This document shows, in pieces, positions 27,632-35,551 of a stretch of DNA of 49,803 nucleotides. The number at the start of each line of letters is the position of its first letter. Position 1 is the stretch's first letter. The position numbers were made by a program, and so were the translations under genes. The DNA comes from Mariprofundaceae bacterium (GTDB lineage Bacteria > Pseudomonadota > Zetaproteobacteria > Mariprofundales > Mariprofundaceae), in NCBI GenBank assembly GCA_030950925.1, contig JAUZQO010000031.1, positions 1 through 49,803 of the forward strand, written 5' to 3'. The notes beneath the pieces are model-generated. The model was given only the letters and a program-made list of their open reading frames with translations, made no database searches and was not told the DNA's origin.

Positions 27632-29021
27632 TATTTTATTGGTCGAAGATGAGTGGAATGCGCGACAGGTATTGTCTTTGGGTTTAGAGACTGTGGGTCA
27701 TGATGTGTTGAGCTGTGCAGATCCCTATGAAGCTGAGCAAGCACTCAAAACACAGGCTTTTGATGTGATTTTGACCGATTTACGGATGGATGGTCGAGAT
27801 GCAGGTTTGGATGTGATCCGTATGGCTGCGAATTTATGTCCACGTGCGCAAGTGTTGTTGCTGACTGCCTATGCCAGCGCCGAAACTGCGGTGGAAGCGA
27901 TGCGGGAAGGTGCTTTTGATTATCTCACCAAACCTGTTTCCAGTGAGGAGTTAAGTGGCGCTGTGGAGCGTGCTTTAAGTGCCTTGCATGAACAAGAGCA
28001 AGTGGCGTTGCCCGTGGTTCCTGTGGGTAAAGCCAAGCTTGGGATTAAAAATACCACCAAATTACGTACTGATGGGGCAGGCTTTGATTTGGTGGGCGAG
28101 TCGGCAGTGATGCAACGTGTGAAAGACCGACTTGAGCGAGCATCGCAACGCGACTTTACAGTTTTGGTGACGGGTGAATCGGGAACAGGTAAAGAGTTGG
28201 CAGCACGTTTTGTTCATGCGCACTCCAAACGGGCTACATCGCCATTGGTTGCCATTCATTGTGGCGCTATTCCTGAAGGCTTGTTTGAATCGGAGTTGTT
28301 TGGACACCGAAAGGGGGCTTTTACAAGTGCCGATAGCAACCGTGTTGGTTTGGTGGAATCGGCTCAAGGCGGCACACTTTTTTTGGATGAAATTGGTGAA
28401 ATGCCATTAAGTATTCAAGTCAAACTGTTGCGTGTGTTGCAGGAAAAAAGCTTTCGCCCCGTTGGTTCCGATGAAGAAATAGCTGCGGATATTCGCATTG
28501 TGGCGGCAACAAACCGTGATTTGATGGAAGAAGTGAAGCAAGGTCGTTTTCGTGAAGACTTGTTTTATCGTTTGAATGTGATTCCCGTACATCTACCAGC
28601 ATTGCGTCAGCGGCGAGAAGATATTCCAGATATTGTATCGGTACTGGTGGAGCGAGCGGGTGGCGGGGTTATTATTCCCGAGGCGTGTATGCAAGCCTTG
28701 GTGGCACTACCTTTGTTGGGCAATGTGCGTGAGCTGGAAAACACCTTACAACGCTTGATGGCACTGTCAGATGATAATATATTGGATGTAGGCTTGTTGG
28801 ATGATATGTCACAACCCCGTGATATGGGGTCATTATCTTTGGCAGATATGCAGCGTGAAAAGCTTGATTTGGATCAAGTATTGGCAACGATTGAAAAGCA
28901 ATTGTTACAAGAAGCCTTGGATCAAACCCGAGGCAATGCCACCCAAGCAGCAAAATCTTTGGGCATCAGTTTTCGTTCCATGCGTTATCGGCTGCAAAAA
29001 TTAGACATGAAGGATATATAA
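27624..29021 (+). CDS. PilR-like sigma-54-dependent response regulator
   Basis: This 465-residue activator is the likely partner of the preceding PilS-like kinase, overlapping it by 8 bp. The receiver domain has D52 (LTDLRMDGRDAG) and K103. The AAA+ domain has Walker A GESGTGKE (184-191) and Walker B GGTLFLDE. The sigma-54 contact loop reads GAFTSA (231-236) instead of GAFTGA. A Fis-type helix-turn-helix ends the protein (QAAKSLGISFRSMRYRLQKL). By analogy with PilR it would activate a sigma-54 pilin promoter elsewhere. Confidence 0.88.
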   Translation: MANILLVEDEWNARQVLSLGLETVGHDVLSCADPYEAEQALKTQAFDVILTDLRMDGRDAGLDVIRMAANLCPRAQVLLLTAYASAETAVEAMREGAFDYLTKPVSSEELSGAVERALSALHEQEQVALPVVPVGKAKLGIKNTTKLRTDGAGFDLVGESAVMQRVKDRLERASQRDFTVLVTGESGTGKELAARFVHAHSKRATSPLVAIHCGAIPEGLFESELFGHRKGAFTSADSNRVGLVESAQGGTLFLDEIGEMPLSIQVKLLRVLQEKSFRPVGSDEEIAADIRIVAATNRDLMEEVKQGRFREDLFYRLNVIPVHLPALRQRREDIPDIVSVLVERAGGGVIIPEACMQALVALPLLGNVRELENTLQRLMALSDDNILDVGLLDDMSQPRDMGSLSLADMQREKLDLDQVLATIEKQLLQEALDQTRGNATQAAKSLGISFRSMRYRLQKLDMKDI

Positions 29022-29024
29022 TAG

Positions 29025-29798
29025 ATGGATGTGCAGACGTTTGTAATGTTGATGAGTGGTATGGTTGGCTTGATGGTGGGAAGTTTTTCCAATGTTTGTG
29101 TTTATCGTATTCCACGCGGTGAATCAATCGCCTTTCCGAGTAGTCACTGCCCCAATTGTAAGCATGATATTGCTTGGTATGATAATATTCCCTTGTTTTC
29201 TTGGTTGATATTACAAGGGAAATGTCGGCATTGTCAGCTTGCGATTTCAGCGCGCTATCCTTTTTTAGAGGTTTTAATGGGCCTAAGCTGGGCATTTCTG
29301 GCATGGAAATTTGGCCCAACCCCCATGCTGTTGGAAGCTATTGTTTTGGTAAGTTTGTTGTGGATTTTAAGTTTGATCGATTATGAAACAGGCTATTTAC
29401 CCGATGTTTTGACCTTGCCAGGGGTGTTCATCGGTGTGGCTTTTGCATACTGGGTTGGAGATATTCAATCATCATTGTGGGGTGTGGTGGTGGGCTATGG
29501 TGCCTTTTGGCTGGTGGCTAAATTATTTTTCTTAGTGACCAAAAAAGAAGGTATGGGTGCGGGTGATTTTAAACTACTTGCTATGTTGGGTGCCTTTATG
29601 GGCTGGCAAGCCTTGCCCTTTATTGTGTTTGTATCTTCTTTGGTGGGAGCTGTGGTGGGCTTTGCATACTTGAAATTATCGAAACAGGGAAGAGATACTG
29701 AAATTCCTTTTGGACCTTATTTGGCCATGGCAGGTATGTTGTGGTTTTTATGGGGGCATGAGATCTTATCAAGTTATCGAAGCTTGTTGTTTCCTTGA
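29025..29798 (+). CDS. pilD: Prepilin leader peptidase / N-methyltransferase
   Basis: PilD cleaves and N-methylates type IV prepilins in the inner membrane. The 257-residue protein has the N-terminal [16 protein letters not shown] segment and a zinc-type tetracysteine (C42, C45, C67, C70). The two catalytic Asp motifs are [12 protein letters not shown] and [14 protein letters not shown]. Seven to eight hydrophobic segments are evident. It is placed 3 bp after the PilR-like gene and just before coaE, the usual pilD-coaE linkage. Confidence 0.95.
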   Translation: MDVQTFVMLMSGMVGLMVGSFSNVCVYRIPRGESIAFPSSHCPNCKHDIAWYDNIPLFSWLILQGKCRHCQLAISARYPFLEVLMGLSWAFLAWKFGPTPMLLEAIVLVSLLWILSLIDYETGYLPDVLTLPGVFIGVAFAYWVGDIQSSLWGVVVGYGAFWLVAKLFFLVTKKEGMGAGDFKLLAMLGAFMGWQALPFIVFVSSLVGAVVGFAYLKLSKQGRDTEIPFGPYLAMAGMLWFLWGHEILSSYRSLLFP

Positions 29799-29814
29799 AT
29801 ATAGGGCGTAAGCT

Positions 29815-30408
29815 GTGACACGAAAGATTGCGCTGACAGGCGGCATTGGCAGTGGTAAAAGTACAGTGGCTGCGATGTTTTCCGAAAGAAATGTGCCAGT
29901 CTTGGACTTGGATCAAGCGGGACATCGTTGTTTGGATGATGCTGTTGTACGTGAACAGTTACAGGTAGCCTTTGGTGTGGATATTTTGGATGCAAGGGGC
30001 TTTGTACAGCGAAAAAAATTGGCGGAGAAGGCTTTTGCGGATAGCAAGGCCACTGAGCAACTCAATCGTATCTTGCATCCTGTGATTCTTGCCAAAGAGA
30101 AGGTTTGGCTTGCACAGCAATCGGCACCTTATGTCATCATAGAAGCATCGGTATTATTGGAATCGGCGGGAGAAGCACGCATGGATGCGGTGGTGGTGGT
30201 ACTGGCTAACCTTGAGTTGCGTCGGCAACGGGTGCTGCGGCGCGGCTATCAAGATGCAGCTACCTTTGAGAAAATTTTGCAATGCCAGTGTGATGATAAA
30301 TTACGTCGGATAAAGGCGGATTATATCTTAGAAAATTCGGGTGAACGTAGGGCATTAACATCACAAGTGATGACTGTACATCAGCAATGGATGCATGATT
30401 ATAGTTGA
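29815..30408 (+). CDS. coaE: Dephospho-CoA kinase
   Basis: CoaE performs the last step of coenzyme A synthesis, phosphorylating dephospho-CoA. The 197-residue protein has the P-loop LTGGIGSGKST (7-17), followed by VLDLDQAGHRC (substrate Asp region), the LNRILHPVI segment and the lid RRQRVLRRG. The start is GTG; the region upstream has GGGCG as a weak ribosome-binding site. Length is standard. Confidence 0.95.
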   Translation: MTRKIALTGGIGSGKSTVAAMFSERNVPVLDLDQAGHRCLDDAVVREQLQVAFGVDILDARGFVQRKKLAEKAFADSKATEQLNRILHPVILAKEKVWLAQQSAPYVIIEASVLLESAGEARMDAVVVVLANLELRRQRVLRRGYQDAATFEKILQCQCDDKLRRIKADYILENSGERRALTSQVMTVHQQWMHDYS

Positions 30409-30555
30409 CGGTTTTGTTGATGGTTTGTAGAAATGCGCCGTTGCCGTTCGGCAGTTCATTTTTACACGGTTCGCCCATGTGTGTTGTTCATTCATTTAAT
30501 TTAAGCGCGATTACGTTGTTTCTTGCTGTGTTCCCCCGACCTTATTGGAGTTTGT

Positions 30556-32436
30556 ATGTCATCTGAAGAAAATTCAGTTATTGAAAAAAAAGTAGTGAAA
30601 AAATCTGAGGATCATGTGTCTGAAACATCGGATGTGAAAAAGGTGGTCGCTGTGAAGCGTCGCGGTCGTCCGCGTAAAGTGGTGCTTGAGGATGCGAATT
30701 CTGTGGTGCAAGCAGATTCCAGTGATGTTGCCGCTGTAGAACCTGAAAAGAAAGCACCTGCCAAACGTCGCGGTCGCCCTCGTAAAGTGGATGTAGAGCA
30801 AAAAAAAATAGCCGCAGCAAGTGTGAAAAATCCTGTTGAAGGTGGTGATCCTGTCGCAAAGGTTACGATAGCTGAAAATATTGAGAAAGCTGATCCAAAA
30901 CCCAAGCGAACACGCGCGCCACGTAAGCCCAAAGTTGTTGAAACGCCTCCTGTGGTGGAAAAAACAACAGAAGAAGCGAAGCAAGTTTCAACGCAGTCAT
31001 CTGAAAAAGATGAAAGTCGTGCGCCTCGCCCTCACAATAGCCGTAATAACAGTAATAACAGTAATCGTAATAACAATAAAAACCGTAACAATAGCAACCG
31101 TAACTTTGATAAACGTCGCCGTAGCAATCCGAAGTTTGAAGAAGATGAGGCCGTATCGGATGAATTATCAGGCGTTCCGCTGCATATCCGCGATGTGGCA
31201 GCGATGCCTCCGAGTGAGTTATTAGAAAAAGCGGATGCACTTGGCATTGATAATTTGGCAGGTATGCGCAAACAAGAGCAAGTATCGGCTGTGTTGCGGG
31301 CGCATGGTTTGCATGGTGGTACGATTTATTCTGAGGGTGTGTTAGAGATTTTACCCGATGGCTTTGGTTTTTTGCGTTCTGCAGAAGCCAATTATTTATC
31401 GGGACCCGATGATGTCTATGTATCTACGCATCAAATCCGTCGCTCTTTTTTGCGTAAAGGTGATACGGTTACAGGTGAAATTCGTATTCCGCGTAAAGGT
31501 GAAAAGTATTCTGCGTTAAAAACAGTGGACAGTATCAATGGTGAACCGCCTGCTGTGGCTAGAACCAAGGTGTTGTTTGATAACTTAACGCCGTTATATC
31601 CTGATGAACGCTTAATCATGGAGGTTGCTGACCCAACCCATAAGGATAAAACAGGGCGTGTGATTGATTTGGTGTCACCGATTGGGAAAGGGCAACGTGG
31701 CTTATTGGTGGCTCCACCGCGTACAGGTAAAACCATGATGATGCAATCCATTGCCCATTCGATTGAACAGAACCATCCTGAAGCAACCTTGATGGTCTTA
31801 TTGATTGATGAACGCCCAGAAGAAGTGACCGACATGAAACGTTCGGTGAAGGGTGATGTGGTCGCATCCACTTTTGATGAGCCTGCCAGTCGTCATGTGC
31901 AAGTGGCTGAGATGGTGATCGAAAAAGCCAAGCGTTTGGTGGAACATGGCAAAGATGTGATTATTTTATTGGATTCAATCACCCGTTTGGCGCGTGCGTA
32001 CAATACAGTCGTACCTTCCTCTGGAAAAATTTTAACAGGCGGTGTGGATGCCAATGCCTTGCATCGTCCCAAACGTTTTTTTGGTGCGGCACGCAATATT
32101 GAGGGTGGTGGTTCTTTGACCATTATTGCCACAGCCTTGGTGGATACGGGTTCAAAAATGGATGAAGTTATTTTTGAAGAATTTAAGGGTACAGGTAATA
32201 TGGAAATCAACTTGAATCGCAAGTTGGTGGATAAACGTGTCTTCCCTGCCATTGATATTGCGCCATCGGGTACACGCAAAGAAGAGCTATTGATTGACGC
32301 TGAAATGTTGCAAAAAATTTGGGTGTTGCGTAGGATTTTATCACCGATGAATGCTGTATCATCCATGGAATTCTTGTTGGATAAATTGGCTTCTACCAAA
32401 GATAACAATGAGTTCTTTGAACGTATGAATCAATAA
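30556..32436 (+). CDS. rho: Transcription termination factor Rho with long disordered N-terminal extension
   Basis: Rho is the RNA-dependent ATPase helicase that ends transcription. The core spans residues from about 213 to 626: Rho-N helices ([16 protein letters not shown]-like), the RNA-binding cold-shock fold ([23 protein letters not shown]), Walker A APPRTGKT (386-393) and Walker [16 protein letters not shown]. Ahead of it lie about 210 extra residues of low complexity. Two exact KRRGRPRK motifs (34-41 and 70-77) resemble AT hooks, a weaker basic copy lies near 117-126, and residues 161-183 are Asn/Arg/Ser-rich. ATG 30556 follows GGAG by 6 nt and is preferred over an upstream frame start. 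The stop overlaps lspA (TAATG). Confidence 0.96.
   Translation: MSSEENSVIEKKVVKKSEDHVSETSDVKKVVAVKRRGRPRKVVLEDANSVVQADSSDVAAVEPEKKAPAKRRGRPRKVDVEQKKIAAASVKNPVEGGDPVAKVTIAENIEKADPKPKRTRAPRKPKVVETPPVVEKTTEEAKQVSTQSSEKDESRAPRPHNSRNNSNNSNRNNNKNRNNSNRNFDKRRRSNPKFEEDEAVSDELSGVPLHIRDVAAMPPSELLEKADALGIDNLAGMRKQEQVSAVLRAHGLHGGTIYSEGVLEILPDGFGFLRSAEANYLSGPDDVYVSTHQIRRSFLRKGDTVTGEIRIPRKGEKYSALKTVDSINGEPPAVARTKVLFDNLTPLYPDERLIMEVADPTHKDKTGRVIDLVSPIGKGQRGLLVAPPRTGKTMMMQSIAHSIEQNHPEATLMVLLIDERPEEVTDMKRSVKGDVVASTFDEPASRHVQVAEMVIEKAKRLVEHGKDVIILLDSITRLARAYNTVVPSSGKILTGGVDANALHRPKRFFGAARNIEGGGSLTIIATALVDTGSKMDEVIFEEFKGTGNMEINLNRKLVDKRVFPAIDIAPSGTRKEELLIDAEMLQKIWVLRRILSPMNAVSSMEFLLDKLASTKDNNEFFERMNQ
31036..31104 (+). 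repeat. Low-complexity Asn-codon tract inside rho
   Basis: The tract encodes residues 161-183 of Rho, alternating AAT/AAC Asn codons with CGT Arg and AGT/AGC Ser codons. It contains repeated AGTAATAAC and CGTAAC units. Such short repeated units can expand or contract by slippage in multiples of three without breaking the frame. Confidence 0.8.
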
Positions 32437-32924
32437 TGTCAGGGCGTATGTATGTGCAGTTTGCGCTGCTGATTGTTTTGGTTTTATTGGATCAGTGGAG
32501 TAAACACTGGATTGAGCAGCAATTGCCATTTTTTCAGATGTCCGTCATCGACGGTTATTTTAATTGGGTCAAAGCGCATAACTTTGGTGTGGCTTTTTCG
32601 ATGTTTGCTGATTGGGATCATGCATGGCGTACGAACTTATTACTGATGATGACAGGGGGAATTGCATCGGTGGTTGCCTTTTGGTGGTGGAAAGAACGCG
32701 CTAAATCAGGCTTGGAAACATGGATGTTTGTGCTGATTCTTGCAGGTGCTATCGGTAATATTTGGGATCGTTTGACCTTGGGTTATGTGGTCGATTTTAT
32801 TGATTGGTATGTGATTTGGCAGGGCGTTGAATACCATTGGCCTGCTTTTAATGTGGCAGATAGTTGCATTTCAGTGGCAGTGGTGGGCTTGCTTATATCC
32901 AACTTTAAACAAGAGAAAACATAA
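32436..32924 (+). CDS. lspA: Lipoprotein signal peptidase (signal peptidase II)
   Basis: LspA is an inner-membrane aspartyl protease that removes lipoprotein signal peptides. The 162-residue protein has four membrane helices. Its catalytic dyad is D120 (GNIWDRLTLGYVVDFID) and D142 (FNVADSCIS). The N-terminal LDQWSKHW motif is also typical. Its ATG shares a base with the rho stop, so translation is coupled to rho, an unusual partner for lspA. Confidence 0.96.
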   Translation: MSGRMYVQFALLIVLVLLDQWSKHWIEQQLPFFQMSVIDGYFNWVKAHNFGVAFSMFADWDHAWRTNLLLMMTGGIASVVAFWWWKERAKSGLETWMFVLILAGAIGNIWDRLTLGYVVDFIDWYVIWQGVEYHWPAFNVADSCISVAVVGLLISNFKQEKT

Positions 32925-32925
32925 A

Positions 32926-33126
32926 GTGACAGCCCTTTGGCTGGGATTTCTATTTGGAAGTATTGGTCTTGGTTTTTTCTTGTATGGTAAAAAACAGCGC
33001 AAGATTGTTCCCTTATTGGTGGGTATTGGACTTTGTATTTTTCCCTATTTTATAACAAATTGGATACTCATATTGCTTGTGGGTGGGGTGTTGATGGTGA
33101 TACCGATGTTGATAAAACGATCGTGA
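32926..33126 (+). CDS. Conserved small two-helix inner-membrane protein
   Basis: A GTG start 1 bp after the lspA stop gives a 66-residue protein (TALWLGFLFGSIGLGFFLYG, then KKQRKIVPLLVGIG and onward). Two or three hydrophobic segments are joined by the basic GKKQRK loop. Similar small proteins occur in other proteobacteria and are sometimes labelled amino acid transport protein, but I know of no demonstrated function. A longer frame starting inside lspA exists; the GTG is preferred because it preserves lspA and begins at the family-like N-terminus. Confidence 0.7.
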   Translation: MTALWLGFLFGSIGLGFFLYGKKQRKIVPLLVGIGLCIFPYFITNWILILLVGGVLMVIPMLIKRS

Positions 33127-33143
33127 AATGAGGAGCTTCAATC

Positions 33144-33344
33144 ATGTGTGAAGAAAAGGTCAATCGTTGTGAATGTTTGGGTAAAACCTTTGTGCAGCTT
33201 AAAGAACTGGGTTCATTGGAAGCGGCGGTGGCATCGGGTGCAGGTCAAGAATGTGAGGGCTGTTTACCCTATTTGAAATTAGCCTTTGCCTCAGGTGAGG
33301 ATGTTTTTGACCTTGAAGACCTGCGTTTAAGTCAATACGAATAA
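33144..33344 (+). CDS. Small BFD-like cysteine protein, possible [2Fe-2S] protein
   Basis: The 66-residue protein has Cys at 2, 9, 11, 37 and 40. The pattern C9-x-C11, 25 residues, C37-x2-C40 resembles the C-x-C...C-x2-C ligand arrangement of bacterioferritin-associated ferredoxin (BFD) domains, with a somewhat shorter spacing than the usual thirty or so. The middle (LKELGSLEAAVASGAGQECEGC) fits the BFD helix-turn preceding the second Cys pair. A GAGGAG site lies 9 nt before the ATG. A [2Fe-2S] role in iron handling or electron transfer is an inference; no bacterioferritin gene is nearby. Confidence 0.6.
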   Translation: MCEEKVNRCECLGKTFVQLKELGSLEAAVASGAGQECEGCLPYLKLAFASGEDVFDLEDLRLSQYE

Positions 33345-33349
33345 ATGAC

Positions 33350-34390
33350 ATGCTGATACGCCAACATTCGCCAGTATTGTTATCGCTTGCTTGTTTGGTC
33401 ATTGTCATCGCAGGTGTACAAGCCGCAGCTTCGGTGTTGATACCGTTATTGTTATCCTTGTTTATGGCTTGTATTTGCTTGCCGCCTCTGCGCTACTTGC
33501 TGGATAAAGGTGTGCCATCGGCATGGGCGATTACTTTGGTGATGATGGGCTTGGTCTTGCTGGGTGTGTTTGTGGCAACCTTTGCAGGCGCATCGGTCGC
33601 AGATTTCTCACAAAATTTACCAACATATCAAAGCCGTTTAAAGCTTCAAATGTCAGACTTATTGCAAACATTGAATGGCTTGGGTTTGCACCTTTCCAAT
33701 CAAAGTATCCTTGCTGCACTTGATCCCTCGATTGCCATGGGCTTTGCAGGGAAGTTGTTGGCAGGCTTTGGCAATGTATTGGCGAATACATTTTTTATTA
33801 TCTTAACGGTTATTTTTTTACTGTCCGAAGCCATTTCTTTACCCCATAAATGGAAATATTTGGGTGAACATGCGCCCAAAACAACCGCTGTTCAGCAGTT
33901 TTTAGATAGTGTGAATCAGTATTTATTGATTAAAACGGCAGTGAGTTTGGTGACAGGTCTTCTGGTGGCGTTGGGCTTATCATTTTTGGGTGTGGACTAC
34001 CCGATTCTTTGGGGCTTGTTGGCATTTTTGTTAAACTATGTTCCCAATATTGGTTCGATGATTGCGGCTGTTCCCGCTGTATTATTGGCATGGATTCAGC
34101 TGGGTGGTGAAGGTGCGATTTACACGGCAGTGCTTTATATGGTGATTAATATTGTCATGGGCAGCGTGGTTGAACCTCGTTTTTTGGGTAAAGGTGTGGG
34201 TTTATCCACGCTTGTTGTGTTTTTATCCTTGGTCTTTTGGGGCTGGTTGTTGGGGTCGGTGGGCATGTTGTTATCTGTGCCTTTGACGATGATTGTCAAG
34301 TTGGCATTGGAAGCGAATGAAAAAACACAATGGTTGGCGGTTCTTTTAGGCCCTGATATTGCAGAGCCGATAGAAGTTGTAAAAAGTTAG
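33350..34390 (+). CDS. AI-2E family transporter (PerM/TqsA-like permease)
   Basis: The 346-residue integral membrane protein shows the AI-2E transporter family pattern: paired N-terminal helices (SVLIPLLLSLFMACICLPPL), a soluble amphipathic middle segment (about 85-130), then the conserved FLGVDYPILWGLLAFLLNYVPNIGSMIAAVPAVLLAW. It ends with VEPRFLGKGVGLSTLVVFLSLVFWGWL. Members export diverse small molecules or ions, and substrate cannot be predicted from sequence. It starts 5 bp after the preceding small gene. Confidence 0.88.
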   Translation: MLIRQHSPVLLSLACLVIVIAGVQAAASVLIPLLLSLFMACICLPPLRYLLDKGVPSAWAITLVMMGLVLLGVFVATFAGASVADFSQNLPTYQSRLKLQMSDLLQTLNGLGLHLSNQSILAALDPSIAMGFAGKLLAGFGNVLANTFFIILTVIFLLSEAISLPHKWKYLGEHAPKTTAVQQFLDSVNQYLLIKTAVSLVTGLLVALGLSFLGVDYPILWGLLAFLLNYVPNIGSMIAAVPAVLLAWIQLGGEGAIYTAVLYMVINIVMGSVVEPRFLGKGVGLSTLVVFLSLVFWGWLLGSVGMLLSVPLTMIVKLALEANEKTQWLAVLLGPDIAEPIEVVKS

Positions 34391-34401
34391 GAGTGATTGC
34401 A

Positions 34402-34611
34402 ATGAATACAGAACAAGGCATCATTGAGTTACAAACCAAATATACATATCAGGAAAATTTGTTGCAGATCTTGAATGAAGTGGTGACCCAGCAACAACAA
34501 GAACTGGCATCTTTGAAAGATGATATGAATCGTATGCGAGAATCTTTGCGGGGCATGATGGGTTCGCAACTTGCCCGACCTGATGAAGAAGTTCCACCAC
34601 CGCATTATTGA
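34402..34611 (+). CDS. slyX: SlyX family protein
   Basis: A 69-residue protein with an N-terminal coiled coil (IIELQTKYTYQENLLQILNE, then VVTQQQQELASLKDDMNRM) and the characteristic C-terminal PPPHY of SlyX proteins. The ATG at 34402 is 8 nt after TAGGAG and is preferred over a GTG three codons upstream. The molecular role of SlyX is not established. Confidence 0.88.
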   Translation: MNTEQGIIELQTKYTYQENLLQILNEVVTQQQQELASLKDDMNRMRESLRGMMGSQLARPDEEVPPPHY

Positions 34612-34642
34612 AGGTGATTAAATTGAATGACAAGGAGAGGTT

Positions 34643-35464
34643 ATGAACCATTTACAAGAAGTGATTGAGCAAGCTTGGGATACACGCAACGATTGGAATA
34701 TGGATTCTGCGGATGCAGAAGTTCGTTCTGCTGTGATTCGTGCCGTGGATTTATTGGATGCTGGTGGTATCCGTGTGGCAGAGAAAGGTGAAGATGGTGT
34801 TTGGAAAACCAATGAATGGTTAAAAAAAGCAGTATTATTATTTTTCAAACTGCATGACAATGAAGTGGTTCATGGCGCAGGCACAACTTATTTTGATAAA
34901 GTCCCGCAAAAGTTTGCCAACTGGGGTGAAGATATGTTCCGTAAGGGTGGGATGCGTGTTGTTCCACCTGCATCTGTGCGTAAAGGCTCTTATATTGCCA
35001 ATAAAGTCGTATTGATGCCATCGTATGTAAATATTGGTGCTTATGTGGATGAAGGCACCATGGTGGATACATGGGCAACCGTGGGTTCGTGTGCGCAGAT
35101 TGGTAAAAATGTCCATTTATCGGGTGGTGTTGGTATTGGTGGTGTTCTTGAGCCATTGCAAGCCACGCCAACGATTATTGAAGATCACTGTTTTATTGGT
35201 GCGCGTTCTGAAATTGTTGAAGGTGTGATTGTGCGTGAAGGTTCGGTGATTTCCATGGGTGTGTATATTGGGCAATCAACACGTATTTTTAACCGTGCCA
35301 CAGGTGAAGTGAGTTATGGTGAAGTGCCAGCTTATTCGGTGGTGGTTTCAGGTTCGATGCCAGGTGCTTCAGGCGGCCCTAACCTTTATTGTGCGGTGAT
35401 TGTGAAAACAGTGGATGCAAAAACACGTTCAAAAACAGGGATTACCGAATTATTACGTGAATAA
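34643..35464 (+). CDS. dapD: Tetrahydrodipicolinate N-succinyltransferase
   Basis: DapD acts in lysine and diaminopimelate synthesis by the succinylase route. The 273-residue protein has an N-terminal helical domain and a left-handed beta-helix C-terminal domain with hexapeptide repeats ([54 protein letters not shown]). The end [14 protein letters not shown] is family-typical. AAGGAGAGG precedes the ATG by 5 nt. Confidence 0.97.
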   Translation: MNHLQEVIEQAWDTRNDWNMDSADAEVRSAVIRAVDLLDAGGIRVAEKGEDGVWKTNEWLKKAVLLFFKLHDNEVVHGAGTTYFDKVPQKFANWGEDMFRKGGMRVVPPASVRKGSYIANKVVLMPSYVNIGAYVDEGTMVDTWATVGSCAQIGKNVHLSGGVGIGGVLEPLQATPTIIEDHCFIGARSEIVEGVIVREGSVISMGVYIGQSTRIFNRATGEVSYGEVPAYSVVVSGSMPGASGGPNLYCAVIVKTVDAKTRSKTGITELLRE

Positions 35465-35482
35465 TCGGTTTGAAGGGAGTGT

Positions 35483-35510
35483 TTACTGCATTGGATCGAT
35501 GATGCAGTAA
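35483..35510 (+). promoter_or_regulatory. 9-bp perfect hairpin between dapD and the orphan ATPase gene
   Basis: TTACTGCAT (35483-35491) is perfectly complementary to ATGCAGTAA (35502-35510), with a 10-nt loop. No T-run follows (GACTTCTT), so it could be a weak terminator for dapD or an operator or leader element for the next gene. A TTGACA hexamer begins 7 bp after it, without a usable -10 partner. Confidence 0.5.
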
Positions 35511-35551
35511 GACTTCTTGACACGCTTGGGTCGCTTACCCATCGTGTTAGT

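Noticed and set aside
30442-30463. TGCCG-TT-CGGCA hairpin followed by five T, as a coaE terminator
   Set aside because: The loop is only 2 nt, the stem 5 bp and the T-run is offset by 5 bases; too weak to call.
30863-31240. Long minus-strand frame opposite the Asn-rich part of rho, Tyr/Cys-rich
   Set aside because: It is the antisense shadow of the low-complexity Asn/Arg codon tract, has no ribosome-binding site, and lies wholly inside the well-supported rho gene.
32827-32925. Upstream extension of the 66-aa membrane protein into lspA
   Set aside because: It would overlap lspA by nearly 100 bp out of frame. The GTG at 32926 directly after the lspA stop gives a better start.
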